A DNA stretch of 64,000 nucleotides from Algoriphagus litoralis (GCF_003259255.1 NZ_QGOL01000014.1:124001-188000); one strand, 5' to 3'. Counted from the stretch's first letter, positions 38,435 through 47,868 are shown. Notes: a model not told the origin generated them from the letters alone. A program made the numbers and translations.

Positions 38435-38983
38435 TTAACTTTTAACTTTCTCTGTGATCCAAATAGCATCTGCCGGATGGCCTTGCTCCTTCCACTCCAC
38501 TACCACATACTGCGTCTCTAGGGTATTTACTTTCACTCCGAAATAGTCCGGCATGATGGGGTAATCTCGGGTCAGCTTGCGATCCACGAGCACCATCAAC
38601 TCGACTTTCTGAGGCCGGCCAAAGGCGATCATCGCATCCATTGCTGCCCGCACAGACCTCCCCTGATAAAGCACATCATCGATGAGGATTACTTTTTTAC
38701 CTTCTACCAGAAAGTCGATTTTGGTTTCGTTGGCTTTGAGCGGAAAATCTCTTCTTCGGAAATCATCCCGGTGAAAGGTCGCATCCAGATATCCTGAAGG
38801 CACTTTTATCCCAGATATTTCTTCCAGTAAGCTGACGATTTTGTCTAAAAGTAAAGTGCCTCTAGGCTGAAGACCTAGGATCACGGTATTCTCAAAATCG
38901 TCGTGATTTTCTATGAGTTGGTAGCAAAATCGCTTCAGAATGATGGCAATCTGCTGCTGATCGAGTACAAGCCGCTTCTGCAT
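38435..38983 (-). CDS. pyrR: PyrR bifunctional regulator / uracil phosphoribosyltransferase
   Basis: 182 residues. PRPP-binding motif VILIDDVLYQGRSVRA (about 95-110), and GLQPRGTLL near residue 37. In many bacteria PyrR binds pyr mRNA and controls attenuation, and also has UPRTase activity. Here the leader before it is only about 34 bases after the neighbouring gene, and I see no anti-terminator/terminator pair, so RNA-binding control at this site is not supported by the sequence. Confidence 0.93.
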   Translation of the reverse strand: MQKRLVLDQQQIAIILKRFCYQLIENHDDFENTVILGLQPRGTLLLDKIVSLLEEISGIKVPSGYLDATFHRDDFRRRDFPLKANETKIDFLVEGKKVILIDDVLYQGRSVRAAMDAMIAFGRPQKVELMVLVDRKLTRDYPIMPDYFGVKVNTLETQYVVVEWKEQGHPADAIWITEKVKS

Positions 38984-39017
38984 GGGTTGGATTTGGGCGT
39001 AAATATAGAAAATAAAA

Positions 39018-40634
39018 CTAGTCCTGAACTTCCTCCGGCTGGTACAAATCTCCGTCTACCACAATTTTGCTCATGAAAAATACATCTCTGACTTCTTCCC
39101 TATTTTCAGCATTCAAAAAACGGATGGACTGCTGACCGGAGAGAATATAGTACCGATCATACCAGTGAGCAAGTCGCAGTGTGCTCAGATCGGTATTTTT
39201 CAACCGATCTCCTTCGTCGCGGAGCTCCAAGTCGAAACTCAGATGCTCAAATATTTTCTCTCCATTTCTGAAAAAACTAGCCTTGATCTGGTCATTTTCC
39301 ACATAGAGGTGATAGACGTCCTCTCCCACCACTGCCATTTCTCCAAAAGCCTCTGGAAAATCCGTCGTGAAATCATCATAGGTAGCCGCATTATCCCAAA
39401 GTACCTGACCTTCTTTAGATATTTTGATAAAATGTGCCGCCTCATATTGGAATTCATTCGTAAGGGTGAAGGCCTGGCTGATATCATTTGGCAGCACCAT
39501 TATGTCACTGAAAGTTGGAGCATAGCCCATTCGACTAGCGCGGTCGTAGCGGTATTGATTGGTCGGAGACCATCCACCTGCGCGACTCCCTCTGGAATTG
39601 ACAATATTCACCTCATCAAAATAGAGGAAGTAGGCATCTTGGGTCTCCCAGACATCCCGTATGGAAAAGGTATTCCGGATCGAAGGGATTTTAGACTTCT
39701 CCAGATCTTTTAAAACCGACTGATCTTGCCTTACTTTTTGCTTTTCGGGCAGGTAATTGTAGAAATTGGGAAAATCCTCCAGGGTATAGACTTTGAACGC
39801 ATATTCTCCAAATTCATTAATCTCCATGATGTAGACCCCTTGGTAGGAATTTCGTCCATCCAGTCCATAGGAGCCTACCATCACTTGCTGGTAATTCTGA
39901 TCCGCCAACAACAACCCTTCCAGAATCTCCTGTCCCTGCTCCCCAAATTGATCCACTTTCACCTCTCTGATCAGATTTCCTTCCATGTCAAATGTAAAAA
40001 TGGAGGTTTCCCGGTTTTTATATTGACCCCGTCGACTGACTACCACTTCAAGTGATTCCAATTCTGGCATTTTGCGGATTTGCAGTACCTGAGTATTGTT
40101 GTTGTAGATTCCCTGTACCGTGTGGATGCTCTTGTCGTCAAGGTCATAAATCTGCAAAACAGGCCTACTTTCTGAATTACCCATAAAAACTGCCTTACGA
40201 TTTTGAACCAAAAACTCCACCAACTCAATACTGAGCAGGTTATCTACCGAAAATTCAAAGCCTTGGTTGGTCTCCAGATTGACCTGCAAAATGTATTTAT
40301 CGGCATTGGAATTTGAGCCTTTGGCCATCAGGACAAAGAGATTATCCCCTTCAATATCGTATCCAATCATATCAAATCCCTGACGGAGATTTAGTTCAAT
40401 CAACCCCTCAGATTTGAGATCAAGGTTAGTTTTGAAAAACTGAAAAACTTTTTCGCTGGAAAAATTACGCGCCTGATACGTCCGAAAAGTCACCAATCCA
40501 TTAGGAATTCGCATCATCTCAAACACCGGATCATAGGGCTGTCCCTTTATTTCAAACCTTGATAAAAACTTCACCTGTGCCTGAACGGCAACCATGGAGC
40601 ATACAAAAAACAATAGTGTAAGAATCAACTTCAT
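39018..40634 (-). CDS. Secreted protein of unknown function
   Basis: 538 residues with a signal peptide (1-19, ending VQAQ). The mature protein is beta-rich, with repeated blades of the kind VLQIYDLDDKSI, FTFDMEGNLIREV, and IKISKEGQVLWDN, suggesting a propeller-like fold, but no named domain is recognised. It overlaps the upstream EVE gene by 4 bp (ATGA), so it is translationally coupled to it. Confidence 0.7.
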   Translation of the reverse strand: MKLILTLLFFVCSMVAVQAQVKFLSRFEIKGQPYDPVFEMMRIPNGLVTFRTYQARNFSSEKVFQFFKTNLDLKSEGLIELNLRQGFDMIGYDIEGDNLFVLMAKGSNSNADKYILQVNLETNQGFEFSVDNLLSIELVEFLVQNRKAVFMGNSESRPVLQIYDLDDKSIHTVQGIYNNNTQVLQIRKMPELESLEVVVSRRGQYKNRETSIFTFDMEGNLIREVKVDQFGEQGQEILEGLLLADQNYQQVMVGSYGLDGRNSYQGVYIMEINEFGEYAFKVYTLEDFPNFYNYLPEKQKVRQDQSVLKDLEKSKIPSIRNTFSIRDVWETQDAYFLYFDEVNIVNSRGSRAGGWSPTNQYRYDRASRMGYAPTFSDIMVLPNDISQAFTLTNEFQYEAAHFIKISKEGQVLWDNAATYDDFTTDFPEAFGEMAVVGEDVYHLYVENDQIKASFFRNGEKIFEHLSFDLELRDEGDRLKNTDLSTLRLAHWYDRYYILSGQQSIRFLNAENREEVRDVFFMSKIVVDGDLYQPEEVQD

Positions 40635-41029
40635 TTGCTCAAATTCAGGATCAGATTAAATTCTTCTTTGGTCACAGACATCACAGAAAGTCGAGACTGA
40701 CGAAGCATTAACATTTCGGATAAGCCATCTTCTGATTTGATGACCTCTAGTGTCACGGGATTTTTCAATGCATGTTTTGCTTTAAGTCCTACCGCCACCC
40801 AAGCTTCATCCTTTGGGTCGGGGAATGCAGGAGCAGATACTTCGGCCAGACCGACTACAGCTTTATCCTTACCACTATGATAAAATAATACCGGATCTCC
40901 GAGCTGCATTTCCTTTAAGAAATTTCGTGCCTGATAATTTCTCACTCCATCCCATACATCTTCTCCTTTTTTAGAAAAATCCTCCCAAGAGTATGCGTTT
41001 GGTTCAGTTTTTACCATCCAGTAGTTCAT
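40631..41029 (-). CDS. EVE domain-containing protein
   Basis: 132 residues covering a complete EVE domain: MNYWMVKTEPNAYSWEDF at the start, VWDGVRNYQARNFLKEM (about 27-43), and DPVLFYHSG (about 46). EVE domains are PUA-related and are thought to bind modified bases in RNA or DNA. Coupled by a 4-bp overlap to the secreted 538-residue gene, an unusual partner with no clear functional link. Confidence 0.93.
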   Translation of the reverse strand: MNYWMVKTEPNAYSWEDFSKKGEDVWDGVRNYQARNFLKEMQLGDPVLFYHSGKDKAVVGLAEVSAPAFPDPKDEAWVAVGLKAKHALKNPVTLEVIKSEDGLSEMLMLRQSRLSVMSVTKEEFNLILNLSK

Positions 41030-41230
41030 GGTGGGTTAAGGGTTAAGGGTTATAGGTTAATGGTAAATAATTTGAAGTGATTACTCATTGCCCATTGATC
41101 ATTTCCATCTGACCAATCTGACAGAATCCTGTCTGCCATAATCTTCCGACATAAGTTACCGCTTGCGACTTTAAATTGAAACAATAATTAAAGACATTTG
41201 TCTGAGTACTGACACGAAAATCTGACTGTT

Positions 41231-42940
41231 TTGGATCATAAAACTATTTTAAAGAAACTCAAGCTGAGCATTCAGCTGATGGAGCTTCACGATGAAAATC
41301 CATTTAAGATACGGAGCTATCAAAGTGCCCTGACCTCGCTGGAGCGTGGGGATCAGGACATTATGCACTTAAGTGACGCCGAACTCACACAGATCAACGG
41401 TGTCGGTAAAAGTATCATCGAAGCCATTCAAAGCCTTAAATCCACAGAAACTTTCCCGGCTTTGGATTTACTTATAGGAAAAACCCCTACGGGAATTCTT
41501 GAGATTCTTCAGATCAAAGGGCTCGGACCAAAGAAAGTCAAAATACTCTGGGAGGAGCTGGGCATCACTTCTACGCATGAACTGATGGAAGCCTGCCAAA
41601 GCGGAAAGGTGGCGAAGATCAAAGGTTTTGGTGAAAAAACTCAGGAAACCATCATTCAAAATCTGGAATTCAAAGCCTCCAATGCTGGAAAATGGCTCTA
41701 TGCAGATATCGAAGAAACTATTGCTTCGCTGGAAATGGAAATCAAACAACTACTTCCAGATTGCGAGCTCGCTGTAGTAGGAGATTTTGCAAGAAAAATG
41801 GAAATCATCTCCCAAGCTGAGTTTCTCATCTCATCGGATGATTTAATTCCGGTGAAAGCAAGGCTAAAAACCCTCGAATCGGTCAGCTGGGATCTGACCA
41901 ATTCGGGACCAAAAACCTTGCGTGGGAAAGTTCGGGACTTGGACTTGTCTCTGACCTTCCATTTCTGCTCAAAAGGTGATTTTGCCTGGAAAAAACTAAG
42001 CCATTCCGCTTCCAAAGCGCATCTTTTGAGTTTGGTAGATGAAAATGAATCAGTCGCTGAAAAACTCAACAAGAAGGATTTCAGCTCTGAAGAAGAGTTT
42101 TTCACCAAAAACCAACTCCAGTTTATCCCTGCAGAGCTGCGGGAGGGATTTGGAGAAGTGGAGCTGGCCAAAGAAAATAAAATCCCTGAATTGCTTCAGG
42201 ATTCCGACCTGAAAGGAATTCTCCACAACCACTCCACCTACAGCGACGGGAAACATAGCCTGAGGCAGATGGCAGAATACTGCAAATCACTCGGGTACGA
42301 ATACCTAGGAATATCCGATCACAGCCGCACAGCCAGCTATGCAGGAGGATTGGATATTGAGCAAGTGATGAAGCAGCAGGCGGAGATTGATGCTTTAAAT
42401 AAAGAATTGGCGCCATTCAAAATCTTCAAAGGAATCGAGAGTGACATCTTAGGTGACGGAAGTCTAGACTATCCGACTGAGGTTTTGGCTAGCTTTGATT
42501 TTATTGTAGCATCAGTCCACTCGATCTTGAATATGGATGTGAGACGCGCGACAGACCGATTGGTCCGGGCCATTTCCAATCCATACACTACGATTCTAGG
42601 CCATCCGACCGGAAGACTTTTGCTCAGAAGAGAAGGCTACCCGATCGATCACCGGGCAGTAATTGATGCCTGTGCCGCTCATAATGTAGTCATCGAAATC
42701 AACGCCAATCCCTGGAGGCTGGATCTGGACTGGAGATGGATTCGCTATGCCATGGATCAGGGAGTGAAACTCTCCATCAATCCTGATGCGCACGAAATGG
42801 ATGGCTATGCCGACATGAAATACGGTGTGCTAATTGGGAGAAAAGGTGGACTGACCAAAGAAATGACGCTCAATACACTCAACAGAGAAGAAATTGCTGC
42901 TTACTTTGCGGGCCGGAAGGAAAGAATTCCTGTGATGTAA
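41231..42940 (+). CDS. polX: PolX-family protein with degenerate polymerase site and PHP phosphoesterase domain
   Basis: 569 residues. N-terminal 8-kDa/HhH part (MELHDENPFKIRSY; IKGLGPKK and IKGFGEKT hairpins, about 90-150), a polymerase beta-like palm/thumb (about 155-310), and a C-terminal PHP domain (about 330-569) with complete metal motifs: HNHSTYSDG, GISDHS, GIES, ASVHS, GHPTGR, NPDAHE. The palm GDxD catalytic motif is missing: where PolX has RRxKExxGDxDxL this protein reads RKMEIISQAEFLI, while the third Asp (RDLDLS) and SKAH remain. So it likely acts as a 3'-5' exonuclease/phosphoesterase rather than a polymerase. Start is TTG, chosen because the homologous N-terminus begins here. Confidence 0.9.
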   Translation: MDHKTILKKLKLSIQLMELHDENPFKIRSYQSALTSLERGDQDIMHLSDAELTQINGVGKSIIEAIQSLKSTETFPALDLLIGKTPTGILEILQIKGLGPKKVKILWEELGITSTHELMEACQSGKVAKIKGFGEKTQETIIQNLEFKASNAGKWLYADIEETIASLEMEIKQLLPDCELAVVGDFARKMEIISQAEFLISSDDLIPVKARLKTLESVSWDLTNSGPKTLRGKVRDLDLSLTFHFCSKGDFAWKKLSHSASKAHLLSLVDENESVAEKLNKKDFSSEEEFFTKNQLQFIPAELREGFGEVELAKENKIPELLQDSDLKGILHNHSTYSDGKHSLRQMAEYCKSLGYEYLGISDHSRTASYAGGLDIEQVMKQQAEIDALNKELAPFKIFKGIESDILGDGSLDYPTEVLASFDFIVASVHSILNMDVRRATDRLVRAISNPYTTILGHPTGRLLLRREGYPIDHRAVIDACAAHNVVIEINANPWRLDLDWRWIRYAMDQGVKLSINPDAHEMDGYADMKYGVLIGRKGGLTKEMTLNTLNREEIAAYFAGRKERIPVM

Positions 42941-43133
42941 AAAGAAAAAGTGCCAAGTATTTGGTTGAAATGGTTGTCGGTTTGTCAAAGTTGCTGGAAA
43001 AGTGAAATTTGGGCAATTGTCTTCAATCTTGTGTCTTAAATCTCATCTCTTAACTCTTGCTTCATACCCTCTTTGTTTCTCGGCTCTTTCCTCTAATTCT
43101 TGATACTAAAATCTAAATACTTGATACTCTAAA

Positions 43134-43421
43134 ATGAAATGGTCTGACCTTCCCGAACCCGTCCTATTGCAGCGCTCCTTTTTATTCGGGATAGTTGGTA
43201 TTGTGTTGGGAGCACTTTCGATTTTGAATACGACTTGGCGATTCGTCGAAGCACCGATGGGGCCGCTCAACGGAGTCAGTTTGCTGCTTCAGTTCGCAGG
43301 CTTGGGAATGGCGATTTTGGTTTTGCGCAAGCGAAAACTCGCCAAAGAATACAAGGAAAAATCCCAAATGATGATCCTGATCTTGTCCGTAGCATTGGTC
43401 TTTTTTATTCTTTCCCTCTGA
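43134..43421 (+). CDS. Small membrane protein
   Basis: 95 residues with three hydrophobic helices (about 14-34, 44-62, 75-94) and a basic loop RKRKLAKEYKEK. No family recognised with certainty. It stands alone behind a 190-base low-complexity stretch (42941-43133), in which I see only repeated phrases like CTTGATACT, and is followed by a clear terminator. Confidence 0.65.
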   Translation: MKWSDLPEPVLLQRSFLFGIVGIVLGALSILNTTWRFVEAPMGPLNGVSLLLQFAGLGMAILVLRKRKLAKEYKEKSQMMILILSVALVFFILSL

Positions 43422-43445
43422 AAAAAAGATTCTTCAAAACATCTT

Positions 43446-43480
43446 AAGCCTGAAAACAACTGATTTTCAGGCTTTTTATT
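43446..43480 (+). terminator. Terminator behind the small membrane protein
   Basis: 11-bp stem AAGCCTGAAAA / TTTTCAGGCTT (43446-43456 with 43464-43474), then TTTATTTT. Confidence 0.85.
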
Positions 43481-43568
43481 TTACGGATAAATAATTTTAA
43501 CTTTTTTTCAGATCTCAACGCAACCAATTTTTCAAAGCCCGCATCTACCTATTTGAAAGCCAACCGGA

Positions 43569-44138
43569 ATGTTCAACAGAACCAACTTTTCTACTGATGA
43601 AGGACTAATCAAGGGATGCCTCAAGGGTGATCGGTCAGCCCAGCGTCACTTGTATGATACCTATTCGGGAAAATTCTTGGCCATCTGCATGCGGTACCTT
43701 AAGGATCGTGAACATGCCGAGGACGTGATGATTGAGAGTTTCATGAAAATCTTCGAAAAGCTCCCGCAGTTTCAGGCCAAGGGAAGTTTTGAGGGATGGA
43801 TGAAGCGAATCGTCGTCACGCAGGCCCTCATGACGTTGAGAAGCAATCGTCACTTGATGATGGAAGTAAACCTGGAGCCGGAATTTGACTACAGCAATCA
43901 CCACTACGAACTGACTCAGCTAGAGGCAGCCGAGCTGATGGAACTGGTGCAAAGCCTGCCTGTAGGTTACCGCACTGTATTCAATCTGTACGCAATCGAG
44001 GGATTTGCTCACCAGGAAATCGCCGATCTACTCGGTATTACAGAGAGCACTTCCAAGTCTCAACTCAACCGGGCCCGAACAGCCCTCAAAGAAAAAATTG
44101 CCAGTCTGCAACCCAAAACCAAGACGAATCATGGCTAA
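43569..44138 (+). CDS. ECF-type RNA polymerase sigma factor
   Basis: 189 residues with region 2 (DTYSGKFLAICMRYLKDREHAEDVMIESF, about 28-56) and region 4 helix-turn-helix (LPVGYRTVFNLYAIEGFAHQEIADLLG, about 137-163). It heads a rightward operon: its stop overlaps the ATG of the next gene (44131) and four further genes follow. Likely controls cell-envelope or surface functions, given the membrane and barrel genes it travels with (inference). Start ATG at 43569 fits the usual N-terminus. Confidence 0.92.
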   Translation: MFNRTNFSTDEGLIKGCLKGDRSAQRHLYDTYSGKFLAICMRYLKDREHAEDVMIESFMKIFEKLPQFQAKGSFEGWMKRIVVTQALMTLRSNRHLMMEVNLEPEFDYSNHHYELTQLEAAELMELVQSLPVGYRTVFNLYAIEGFAHQEIADLLGITESTSKSQLNRARTALKEKIASLQPKTKTNHG

Positions 44139-44931
44139 GACAAACGAACAATTCGATCAGCATTTCAAAGAGAAGCTGAACGGACACCGCGAAAAACCAA
44201 GTGCACTTGCCTGGGAAAGGCTCGAAAGCCAACTCCCAAAACAATCCAAACCTAATTTCGGGATTTGGTGGGCGATCGCTGCCTCGGTGACTGCACTGCT
44301 TGTGGCCGGATACTCGTTTTGGCCATCTGAAAATGGACTGACTGAGGAAAATCTAGTAGCGGAAAAGACCGAGCTATCCGTAGAAACACCCCAGGAAGCT
44401 GGTAATCAGCCTCTTGAACCGAAAGAAGAAATCGAGCAACCCATTGAAAACCAAGATCCTGTAAAGACCGAAATCCAAACTGAAGTAAAATCTCCGGCCA
44501 ATTCCGATAAAAAATCAAATCCTAAGCCTGCTTTAAACTCAACACCACAAACTCTGATCGCAGAAGCAACTCCGCAAACTCAGCCTGAAAAGATCGAATC
44601 AGCAATCATCGTAGAGGTACCAGCGCTCAAGACCAATGAGTTGGAAGTGGCTATGCCGGAATTGAAAGTTCCTGAAGTCGAAAAATTGGTTGCCGAAGCT
44701 CCCGCCAAAGCTACCGAAGAACCACTCTACCGTGTGAGTATCTATTCTGACGGAGTCAAAAAAGGAGAACCTCAAGAGAAGAATCTCATCACCGAACTTG
44801 GCAAGACCGTAGGCCAAGTGGAGGGATTGATCGGCAAAGTAGATGAAGGATTGATTACCCTTCAGGACAAAAAAGATAACCTTTTCGCCTCGCTGACTAC
44901 CAAAAAGAGCCAAGGAGACGAAAAACCTTAA
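44131..44931 (+). CDS. Putative anti-sigma-like membrane protein
   Basis: 266 residues from the ATG that overlaps the sigma stop by 8 bp. N-terminal soluble part (MAKTNEQFDQHFKEKL), a membrane helix at about 48-64 (WWAIAASVTALLVAGYSF), then a long Glu/Pro/Lys-rich, low-complexity stretch (about 75-200) and a short C-terminal domain. This layout, directly behind an ECF sigma gene, is typical of Bacteroidetes anti-sigma-like proteins that lack the canonical zinc motif. An upstream in-frame start would lie inside the sigma gene and is rejected. Confidence 0.75.
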   Translation: MAKTNEQFDQHFKEKLNGHREKPSALAWERLESQLPKQSKPNFGIWWAIAASVTALLVAGYSFWPSENGLTEENLVAEKTELSVETPQEAGNQPLEPKEEIEQPIENQDPVKTEIQTEVKSPANSDKKSNPKPALNSTPQTLIAEATPQTQPEKIESAIIVEVPALKTNELEVAMPELKVPEVEKLVAEAPAKATEEPLYRVSIYSDGVKKGEPQEKNLITELGKTVGQVEGLIGKVDEGLITLQDKKDNLFASLTTKKSQGDEKP

Positions 44932-44967
44932 ACTAAACCAACACCCACCTTTTAATTTATTGATATT

Positions 44968-46011
44968 ATGAAAAAATACCTGCTTTTATTTTGCCTGATG
45001 GCAGTGGTTCAGGTCGCTTTTGCATCCAACCTGAAAGACCATCCGATCTTGACCGAAACGAAAGTCATGAAGGATAGCGTAGTCGTTGAATTTGGAAAAT
45101 CCGGCAAGGTGGTCATCATCGTCGAGTCCAAGGAAGATTTTGAAAAACTCAAGCTCATGAACATCAACCAGATCATCAGCGAGCTGGATCTGGAGGAAAA
45201 CAAAGAAACCGGTGACCTGACCATTGTAGAAATCCGCAAGCGTGACGGCTCAGTCAAAGAGGTCGTCAAAGTGTACGAAGACGGTGGAAATACCGAAGTC
45301 AATGTAGCCGGAATGCGCGTCTATGTCGATGAATCCGGTGACAATACCCGGGTGAAAGTAGAAACCGGGACCAAGAAAAAATCTGACCCTCCCTTTAGAA
45401 CCTATTTCAATATAGATCTGGGTGTAAACAATTACCTGGAAGATGGTTCATTTCCGACTTCGGACAAACCCTATTCCGTCAAAGGTTGGGGAAGCTGGAT
45501 GGTAGGACTCAACTGGATGGCAGCCCAGCGAATCTCCAAAGGCTTTTATTGGGATTTTGGAATCGGATTTCAATTCTACAACTTCAAGTTTGAAAACAGA
45601 GATTTTCAGGCCGTACGCGGAGAGGATGCCATTGACTTTCTCCAGCGAACAGACGTAGACGGATTCAAAAGCAAAATCTCTTCCTCCTACCTGACTGCCA
45701 CTACCATGCTGGAGCTTGATTTTGGTAAAATGAATGACAATGGCCGACGAGGCATGCGAATCGCTGCCGGACCTTATGTAGGCTATCGACTGGGAGGTCA
45801 GTCCAAGTATGTCTATGAGGAAATCGGCGGATCTGGCCGAAGAAAAGATAAAGAAGCAACTGGCCTTTATCTTGAAAATCTCCGATACGGTATCCGAGGA
45901 GAGCTTGGCATTGGCAGAGTGAAATTCTTCACCACTTACGATCTCAATGAGCTTTTCCAAGAAGGAAAAGGACCCGCACTGAACCCGATCACTTTCGGTA
46001 TAGTATTCTGA
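44968..46011 (+). CDS. Secreted barrel protein of the sigma operon (paralogue 1)
   Basis: 347 residues with a signal peptide (1-20). N-terminal soluble part (about 25-150), then a C-terminal beta-barrel (about 155-347) with GWGSWMVGLNWMA, FYWDFGIGFQFYNFKFENRD (split here for length), MRIAAGPYVGYRLGG and a last strand LNPITFGIVF. The barrel is clearly related to that of the next gene, which has GSWYVALNS, WYNFKFENRD and ENLRYGLR at matching places. Function unknown. Confidence 0.72.
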   Translation: MKKYLLLFCLMAVVQVAFASNLKDHPILTETKVMKDSVVVEFGKSGKVVIIVESKEDFEKLKLMNINQIISELDLEENKETGDLTIVEIRKRDGSVKEVVKVYEDGGNTEVNVAGMRVYVDESGDNTRVKVETGTKKKSDPPFRTYFNIDLGVNNYLEDGSFPTSDKPYSVKGWGSWMVGLNWMAAQRISKGFYWDFGIGFQFYNFKFENRDFQAVRGEDAIDFLQRTDVDGFKSKISSSYLTATTMLELDFGKMNDNGRRGMRIAAGPYVGYRLGGQSKYVYEEIGGSGRRKDKEATGLYLENLRYGIRGELGIGRVKFFTTYDLNELFQEGKGPALNPITFGIVF

Positions 46012-46018
46012 TAATCAA

Positions 46019-46044
46019 GGGGGAGTCCGCCTCCCCCTCTTTTT
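46019..46044 (+). terminator. Hairpin between the two barrel genes
   Basis: GGGGGAG / CTCCCCC stem (46019-46025 with 46031-46037), then TCTTTTT. It lies inside the operon and may attenuate expression of the genes behind it. Confidence 0.7.
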
Positions 46045-46069
46045 CCATTGATTTTAAACTTTACCAACT

Positions 46070-46870
46070 ATGAAATCAACAATTATTTCCTCATTACTCT
46101 TTTTACTAGTTCTTTCTCCTGTGCTGGCTCAGGAAAAGACCGCCATGGAGGGTGAAAAAACCAAAATGTACACGGTCTTAGGCAAGACCTGGCAGGTGAC
46201 CAAGTATTCTGACGGTTCCAAAACCTACGAATGGGAAGTCGAAGACATCGACTACACAAATTACGAAAGCCATAAATCTTCAAATTTCTCCTACAATTTC
46301 CTTGAGTCCGAGATCGGCATCAATATTTGGCCAAGCGACGAAGGAGCTCCTGCGGTAAAGCCTTGGGGAAGCTGGTATGTGGCACTCAACTCTACAGGAA
46401 CCTGGAAAGCCAGCAAAAACTTCCACTTCAAATCTTCCTTAGGGGTAAGTTGGTACAATTTCAAATTCGAAAATAGAGACATCATCGCCGTCAAAACTCC
46501 AGATGGGCTTGAGTTTCAAGAGTTCGACCAAGGCATTGGGACCAAGTCCAAGATCTCGGCATCTTTTGTCAATTTGACGCTGATGCCAACCCTACGGACC
46601 AATGACGGAAATTTAAGATTTGGAGCAGGTGCATACGCAGGTCTGAGAGTCGGTGGACGTGGGAAATTCGTCTATGACGACGCGGAAGGAAATCAGCGCA
46701 AGCAATTTGAAAAGTCCAATATGTATGTCGAAAACCTGCGATATGGCCTTCGTTCCGAAGTCGGTGTAGGAGATGTCACTTTCTTCTTCAACTATGATCT
46801 CAACGATCTCTTCCAACCCGGCAAAGGTCCTGAATTCCAAGCCATGAGCTTTGGAGTATACATCGATTAA
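46070..46870 (+). CDS. Secreted barrel protein of the sigma operon (paralogue 2)
   Basis: 266 residues with a signal peptide (1-20, ending VLAQ). After a short N-terminal region, the protein is a beta-barrel related to the preceding gene: KPWGSWYVAL, VSWYNFKFENRDIIAV, LRFGAGAYAGLRVGGRGKFVYDD and ENLRYGLRSEVGVGDV. The C-terminus ends QAMSFGVYID. A tandem duplicate with the N-terminal domain shortened. Function unknown. Confidence 0.72.
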   Translation: MKSTIISSLLFLLVLSPVLAQEKTAMEGEKTKMYTVLGKTWQVTKYSDGSKTYEWEVEDIDYTNYESHKSSNFSYNFLESEIGINIWPSDEGAPAVKPWGSWYVALNSTGTWKASKNFHFKSSLGVSWYNFKFENRDIIAVKTPDGLEFQEFDQGIGTKSKISASFVNLTLMPTLRTNDGNLRFGAGAYAGLRVGGRGKFVYDDAEGNQRKQFEKSNMYVENLRYGLRSEVGVGDVTFFFNYDLNDLFQPGKGPEFQAMSFGVYID

Positions 46871-46888
46871 TTCAACTTTCTTACTACT

Positions 46889-47815
46889 ATGAAAACACTC
46901 TATTCAAAACTTTCACTCGCCCTGATCCTGGTTATGGTCAGCGCTGCGGCTTTTGCACAAAATGTGCTCGTCGACACCAAAAAGAACTATTCAGGGATCA
47001 AAAAAATCGAAGTGGAAAGTGGCTGGCTCAACGTCACCTACACCGGTGGCACGGGTTCCGAAGTCAATGTCGAGGCTTACTTGGAATCCAATGACACGGC
47101 ACAGGATATTGTATTTGTCACCGTGGGAGATGTATTGAAAATCACCCATACCAAGAAGCAAAACAACTACTCCTGGAACTCAAAAAACAAAGGCTACATT
47201 ACCATTTCCGGACCGGAAATGATCGCCCTTGACCTCAAAGGCAGCTCTGGAAATATTACCGTGGACAATGTCAGCAACGAAACCACCTCTTTAAGAGTCT
47301 CCTCAGGAAATCTTACGGCGACCAATCTTCGGGGTAACCTCATCATCAAGGCTACATCTGGAAATCTGGAAGTCAACAATGTAGCAGGTGATGTGACTGC
47401 AGGCATTACATCTGGCAATGCGGATTTTTCGGGTATTACTGGAAACTTGGATTTTCAATCAACAAGTGGTTCCCTAGAAGCAAACAATGTATCCGGAGAA
47501 TTGAATGTGGGCTTGACTTCCGGCAACGCCAAGCTTAACAATATCGGAAAGTTGGGATCGATCCGATTTACATCTGGGAATATCCGCGCTTCCAATGCAG
47601 GACTGGGCGAAAATACCCAGCTCAGTGGAAGCTCAGGTAACTTCAATATTCAGACTCCATCCAATCTCAAGGCTTTCAACTTCTCGCTAAAAGCATCCTC
47701 AGGAAATCTTAAAGTGGGTGGAATCAATTCAGGCAAAGCCTTAGAAATCGACAACGGATCATCATCCCTAGTGAAAGGAAACATCACCTCTGGCAATATC
47801 ACGATTGTTAATTAA
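46889..47815 (+). CDS. DUF4097/DUF2807-like repeat protein (beta-helix adhesin-like)
   Basis: 308 residues with a signal peptide (1-23, ending FAQ). Residues from about 105 on repeat a short unit with SGN at the turn (LTATNLRGNL, LEVNNVAGDVTAGITSGNADFSG), the hallmark of putative beta-helix auto-transporter adhesin domains in the DUF4097/DUF2807 group. Last gene of the operon. Such proteins often travel with ECF sigma and anti-sigma genes in Bacteroidetes; the ligand is unknown. Confidence 0.8.
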   Translation: MKTLYSKLSLALILVMVSAAAFAQNVLVDTKKNYSGIKKIEVESGWLNVTYTGGTGSEVNVEAYLESNDTAQDIVFVTVGDVLKITHTKKQNNYSWNSKNKGYITISGPEMIALDLKGSSGNITVDNVSNETTSLRVSSGNLTATNLRGNLIIKATSGNLEVNNVAGDVTAGITSGNADFSGITGNLDFQSTSGSLEANNVSGELNVGLTSGNAKLNNIGKLGSIRFTSGNIRASNAGLGENTQLSGSSGNFNIQTPSNLKAFNFSLKASSGNLKVGGINSGKALEIDNGSSSLVKGNITSGNITIVN

Positions 47816-47868
47816 ATGATTAGAGGTTTGAAATTTCAGACAAATTTCGAATCTCAAATTCCAAATCT

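Noticed and set aside
38984..39017. PyrR-type attenuator before pyrR
   Set aside because: Only about 34 bases lie between the genes and no terminator/antiterminator pair is visible.
41030..41075. GGGTTAA-like repeats upstream of the EVE gene
   Set aside because: Only a few imperfect units in a short intergenic region; common low-complexity DNA in this lineage, no function supported.
44005..44130. Longer start of the anti-sigma-like gene inside the sigma factor gene
   Set aside because: Out of frame with and buried in sigma region 4; the ATG overlapping the sigma stop is the usual coupling.
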